DNA from: Rhodoferax sp. GW822-FHT02A01
Lineage (GTDB): Bacteria > Pseudomonadota > Gammaproteobacteria > Burkholderiales > Burkholderiaceae_C
DNA: 64,000 nucleotides
NCBI RefSeq assembly: GCF_038784515.1
Contig: NZ_CP152376.1
Location: forward strand, 2,170,001 to 2,234,000
Direction of reading: 5' to 3'
Below, one piece after another: positions 61,501-64,000 of this stretch. Position 1 is the stretch's first letter; each line of letters starts with the position of its first letter. The translations under genes and the position numbers were made by a program. The notes beneath the pieces were generated by a model, which was not told the origin of the DNA, ran no database searches, and saw nothing but the letters and a program-made list of their open reading frames with translations.

Positions 61501-62367
61501 GTGGTTTATCCGGACTTTCAGATCGACTGGATGCGTGCATTCGTGGCGGTGGTGGACGCTGGATCGCTGTCTGCAGCCGCACCGTTGCTGCACCGCTCGC
61601 AGTCGGCGGTGAGCATGCAGATCAAGAAACTGGAGAACGCGCTGGGCCGGCCGGTGCTCTCACGCGGGCCACGCCATCTGCAACTGACCGCTGCCGGCGA
61701 GGAGTTGCTGTCCTACGCCCGCAGGATGCTGGAGTTGCAGGCCGAGACACAGGCCGTGCTGTTCGGTCCGCCGTTGGAAGGGCGGGTGCGCCTGGGGGTG
61801 CCGGATGACTACGCCTCAAGCTATCTCACGCCGGTGTTGCGCAGCTTTGCCGGGCGCCATCAAGGTGTGGAGATCGAGTTGACCTGCGAGCAATCCACTT
61901 CCCTCATCCCCAAGGTGACGCGTGGCGACCTGGACCTAGCGCTGGTTTCGCGTGACAAGCCGCAGCGCGGCAGCTTCCTGTTTCATGAGCCGCTGGTGTG
62001 GGTGGGTTCGCCCCAGTTTGAGGTCTGGCGCAAAGACCCCTTGCCCATCGCCGTGTACGAATCCGGCAGCATGGCCCGCATCGAAACCCTGGCGGCACTG
62101 GGCGCAAAGCGGCGCTCCTACCGCGTGGTCTATCACAGCTCCAGTCTGGCCGGGCAGGTAGCCGCGGTGGAGAGTGGCCTGGCGGTTGCGGTGCTGACCC
62201 GTTGCAGTGTGCCGGCGCACCTGCAGGTGTTGCAGAGCCTGCCCAAGGAGTACGAGTTGCCCGGACTGGCTACCATGGAGGTGGCGGTGTTGCGCAGCAA
62301 GGTGTCCAAGCGCTCGCGCGCGGTGGACGCCATGTATGAGCAATTCAGCCAGACCCTGGGCACTTGA
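61501..62367 (+). CDS. LysR-family transcriptional regulator
   Basis: About 288 residues from a GTG with GGAGG 6 nt upstream. The N-terminal HTH is FVAVVDAGSLSAAAPLLHRSQS with VSMQIKKLENALGRPVLSRG. The effector-binding domain is about 90-285. It is divergent from the DMT exporter gene (87-bp gap) and 42 bp before the isomerase-like gene. By family habit it is the likely regulator of the exporter. Confidence 0.91.
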   Translation: MVYPDFQIDWMRAFVAVVDAGSLSAAAPLLHRSQSAVSMQIKKLENALGRPVLSRGPRHLQLTAAGEELLSYARRMLELQAETQAVLFGPPLEGRVRLGVPDDYASSYLTPVLRSFAGRHQGVEIELTCEQSTSLIPKVTRGDLDLALVSRDKPQRGSFLFHEPLVWVGSPQFEVWRKDPLPIAVYESGSMARIETLAALGAKRRSYRVVYHSSSLAGQVAAVESGLAVAVLTRCSVPAHLQVLQSLPKEYELPGLATMEVAVLRSKVSKRSRAVDAMYEQFSQTLGT

Positions 62368-62409
62368 GCAACCCACGAACGCAACCCGTTATTGACACTG
62401 CAACCCACC

Positions 62410-63210
62410 ATGCCACGCTTCGCCGCCAACCTCTCCCTGCTCTACAACGAATTTGCCTTTTTGGACCGTTTTGCGGCTGCGGCCAGGGACGGCTTCTCGG
62501 CCGTGGAGTTCCTGTTTCCCTATGACTTCGAGCCCAGTGCACTGGCGCAGGCCTTGCAGGACAATCAATTGCAGCAAGTCCTATTCAATGCGCCACCGGG
62601 TGATTGGAGTGCCGGTGAGCGGGGCATTGCGTGCCTGCCGGGGCGAGAGGCAGAGTTCAGAAGCGGCTTTCTGCGCGCACTGGAATATGCCCAGGCACTG
62701 CAGTGCCCCCGCATCCACGTCATGGCGGGACTGGCGCCGGCGGGCGTGGAGCCTGCGGCACTCAAGGACACATTCCTTGCGAATCTGCACTGGGCCTGCG
62801 AAGCCGCCGCCGCGGGGCCGGACGTCCTGATCGAGCCCATCAACACCCGTGACTTTCCCGGCTACTACCTGAACCGTCAGGACGCTGCGCATGCCATCGT
62901 GCAGGAAGTGGGCGCTGACAATCTCAAGGTGCAGTTCGACCTCTACCACTGCCAGATTGTGGAAGGGGACGTGGCAAGCAAAATCCGCCACTATCTACCC
63001 ACCGGGCGTGTCGGCCACATCCAGATTGCGGGCGTGCCCGAGCGCCACGAACCATCGGTGGGCGAGCTGAATTACCCCTATCTTTTTGAGGTGATTGACC
63101 AGGTGAGCGCCACCTGTGGCTGGAGCGGCTGGGTCGGCTGCGAATACCGGCCCGCACGAGGCGCTGTGGCAGGTGCAACCTCACAGGGACTGGGCTGGCT
63201 GCCGCGATAA
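62410..63210 (+). CDS. Hydroxypyruvate isomerase / 2-oxo-tetronate isomerase-like protein
   Basis: A TIM-barrel sugar-phosphate-isomerase-like enzyme of about 266 residues. It begins [20 protein letters not shown] and has metal/catalytic Glu in [16 protein letters not shown] and later WVGCEYRPA, with [12 protein letters not shown] between. This matches Hyi/OtnI, which isomerises hydroxypyruvate and tartronate semialdehyde, or 2-oxo-tetronates. No glyoxylate carboligase or tetronate kinase genes adjoin, so the pathway cannot be settled. Confidence 0.87.
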   Translation: MPRFAANLSLLYNEFAFLDRFAAAARDGFSAVEFLFPYDFEPSALAQALQDNQLQQVLFNAPPGDWSAGERGIACLPGREAEFRSGFLRALEYAQALQCPRIHVMAGLAPAGVEPAALKDTFLANLHWACEAAAAGPDVLIEPINTRDFPGYYLNRQDAAHAIVQEVGADNLKVQFDLYHCQIVEGDVASKIRHYLPTGRVGHIQIAGVPERHEPSVGELNYPYLFEVIDQVSATCGWSGWVGCEYRPARGAVAGATSQGLGWLPR

Positions 63211-63302
63211 GGGGGATGCAGAAGCGGGCTGCATACACTTCTTTACCTTCTTCACACGCCACTAACAATTTGGATGCCCGCCATTCATCCAGGACTGCTT
63301 AA

Positions 63303-63318
63303 ATTGGTTTTCACCAAT
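63303..63318. repeat. Short inverted repeat ATTGGT-TTTC-ACCAAT
   Basis: A perfect 6-bp inverted repeat with a 4-nt centre lies 35 bp before the hypothetical gene at 63353. It could be an operator half-site pair or a weak hairpin. There is no T-tract, so it is not a terminator. Confidence 0.35.
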
Positions 63319-63352
63319 ACGAGGAATTCTTCCTCAATGGAGCAAAGTACAT

Positions 63353-63769
63353 ATGGCAAGTCAATTCACCTTCGTTCGTCAATGGACATCCCCCAGGTTG
63401 CGAATGGAAGTCGTGCTCGGTAGCCACACCATCAAGGCGTTTGTAACCGCACCCAAGGAGTTCAATGTGCTGGGCATTGTGCGTTTGGGCATGGAGTTTG
63501 GATTGCTGGGATTGACGGACGAAGGTAACTATGTCCGTATCAATGGTTCCAACGTCCAGACGTTGAACAACAATGAGGTGGAGGCTGCCATCGACCGGGC
63601 CACCACTTACGGCAGGGGCGAGCCCTTTGCTGCAAGGCGTCCTGCGGACGCTCCAAAGACCGCGCACGTGCCGGTTGTCACTGCGCGCAAGTGCCGCAAG
63701 ATCGATCCGCTGCTGACCAACGCCAGCACCTGGTCGCGGCCGCACGCCGCGCGGCGCACCACCGTTTAG
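63353..63769 (+). CDS. Unrecognised protein
   Basis: 138 residues. The N-terminal 85 residues look like a compact beta-rich domain (RLRMEVVLGSHTIKAFVTAP, FGLLGLTDEGNYVRINGS). The C-terminal 50 are basic and probably disordered (AARRPADAPKTAHVPVV, SRPHAARRTTV). There is no signal peptide or membrane helix. GGAG lies about 12 nt before the ATG, a long spacing. The gene is convergent with kdpE, the two stops overlapping by 4 bases. The function is unknown. Confidence 0.55.
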   Translation: MASQFTFVRQWTSPRLRMEVVLGSHTIKAFVTAPKEFNVLGIVRLGMEFGLLGLTDEGNYVRINGSNVQTLNNNEVEAAIDRATTYGRGEPFAARRPADAPKTAHVPVVTARKCRKIDPLLTNASTWSRPHAARRTTV

Positions 63770-64000
63770 CGCACCAGTCGGTAACCCACCGCGGTCTCGG
63801 TCAGCAAATGCTCGGGCTGGGTCGGATCGGGCTCCAGTTTTTGCCGCAGATGACCCATGTAGATGCGCAGGTAGTGGCTCTGCTCCGTGTGTGACGGCCC
63901 CCAGACCTCTTTGAGCAGCTGGCGGTGTGTCATTACCCGTCCTGCGTTGGCGATGAGCACCATCAGCAACCGGTATTCAATCGGCGTGAGATGGACCTCC
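63766..64000 (-). CDS. kdpE: KDP operon response regulator, C-terminal part (cut by window edge)
   Basis: Only the C-terminal DNA-binding domain lies in the window, about 77 codons; the gene continues beyond base 64000. The winged-helix region reads VHLTPIEYRLLMVLIANAGR, HRQLLKEVWGPSHTEQSHYL and IYMGHLRQKLEPDP, ending ETAVGYRLVR. This is a close match to KdpE of the OmpR family, which activates high-affinity potassium uptake with KdpD. The receiver domain should follow off the right edge. Confidence 0.88.
   Translation of the reverse strand, partial: EVHLTPIEYRLLMVLIANAGRVMTHRQLLKEVWGPSHTEQSHYLRIYMGHLRQKLEPDPTQPEHLLTETAVGYRLVR

Overview
The window looks like a chromosomal segment of a betaproteobacterium, most probably family Comamonadaceae (Rhodoferax/Acidovorax-like). 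This is inferred from the high G+C content, tight gene packing, a nirB-nirD-nasA-cobA assimilation operon, a Comamonas-type 3-hydroxybenzoate monooxygenase, and a lysine/alanine-rich histone H1-like protein. No rRNA, tRNA, CRISPR array, insertion sequence or prophage module was found. Most genes are ordinary chromosomal genes, but three spots carry gene remnants.

Layout: (1) 1-7038 is a nitrate/nitrite assimilation operon (nirB, nirD, nasA, siroheme methyltransferase) behind a consensus sigma-54 promoter and a roughly 190-nt leader full of inverted repeats. (2) 7197-14676 is a signalling and debris zone: a PAS-GAF-GGDEF-EAL protein, a soluble PilJ-like/chemoreceptor-tip protein, half of an MFS transporter, an unrecognised charged protein, a zinc-ribbon protein, a small membrane protein, a polysaccharide deacetylase, a CHASE-domain remnant and a diguanylate cyclase. 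(3) 15361-19013 holds a MobA-like monooxygenase with an orphan Tat-like solute-binding protein, divergent from a MarR regulator over a 14-bp perfect inverted repeat. (4) 19042-29554 is a sugar catabolic locus: ribose-type ABC transporter, aldose dehydrogenase, zinc alcohol dehydrogenase, shortened tagaturonate reductase, GntR/FadR regulator, then divergent altronate dehydratase and 2-keto-3-deoxygluconate kinase. The enzymes form a nearly complete route from L-galactose through L-galactonate, D-tagaturonate and D-altronate to KDPG. Both divergent operons carry the same pair of inverted TGGCCT(G/T)ACC boxes. (5) 29535-32372 has a TauE permease, a LysR regulator, an SDR and a small protein. (6) 32558-40769 has a PilU-like ATPase, a Lon-family protease, Hsp20, a cysteine-containing membrane protein, a DHA2 efflux pump and a stand-alone PilB/GspE-type ATPase. 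(7) 40803-46721 has DcuB with an FNR-like promoter element, an MgtA-type P-type ATPase and an atypical pyruvate kinase lacking its C-terminal regulatory domain. (8) 46795-59186 is rich in signal transduction: a hybrid kinase, a small HTH protein, a chemoreceptor, and a PAS-kinase / response-regulator / REC-PAS-GAF-GGDEF-EAL operon whose GGDEF motif is degenerate. Among them lie an H1-like protein, an SDR, an MFS transporter and a YdeI-like protein. (9) 59196-64000 has a SYLF-domain protein, a small protein, a DMT exporter, a LysR regulator, a hydroxypyruvate-isomerase-like protein, a hypothetical protein and the 3' end of kdpE.

The most notable items are the L-galactose-type pathway with its paired operators, the atypical pyruvate kinase next to a magnesium ATPase, the sigma-54/leader architecture before nirB, and the gene remnants around 10.1, 13.3 and 15.2 kb. 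All identifications come from reading motifs by eye; no database search was run.
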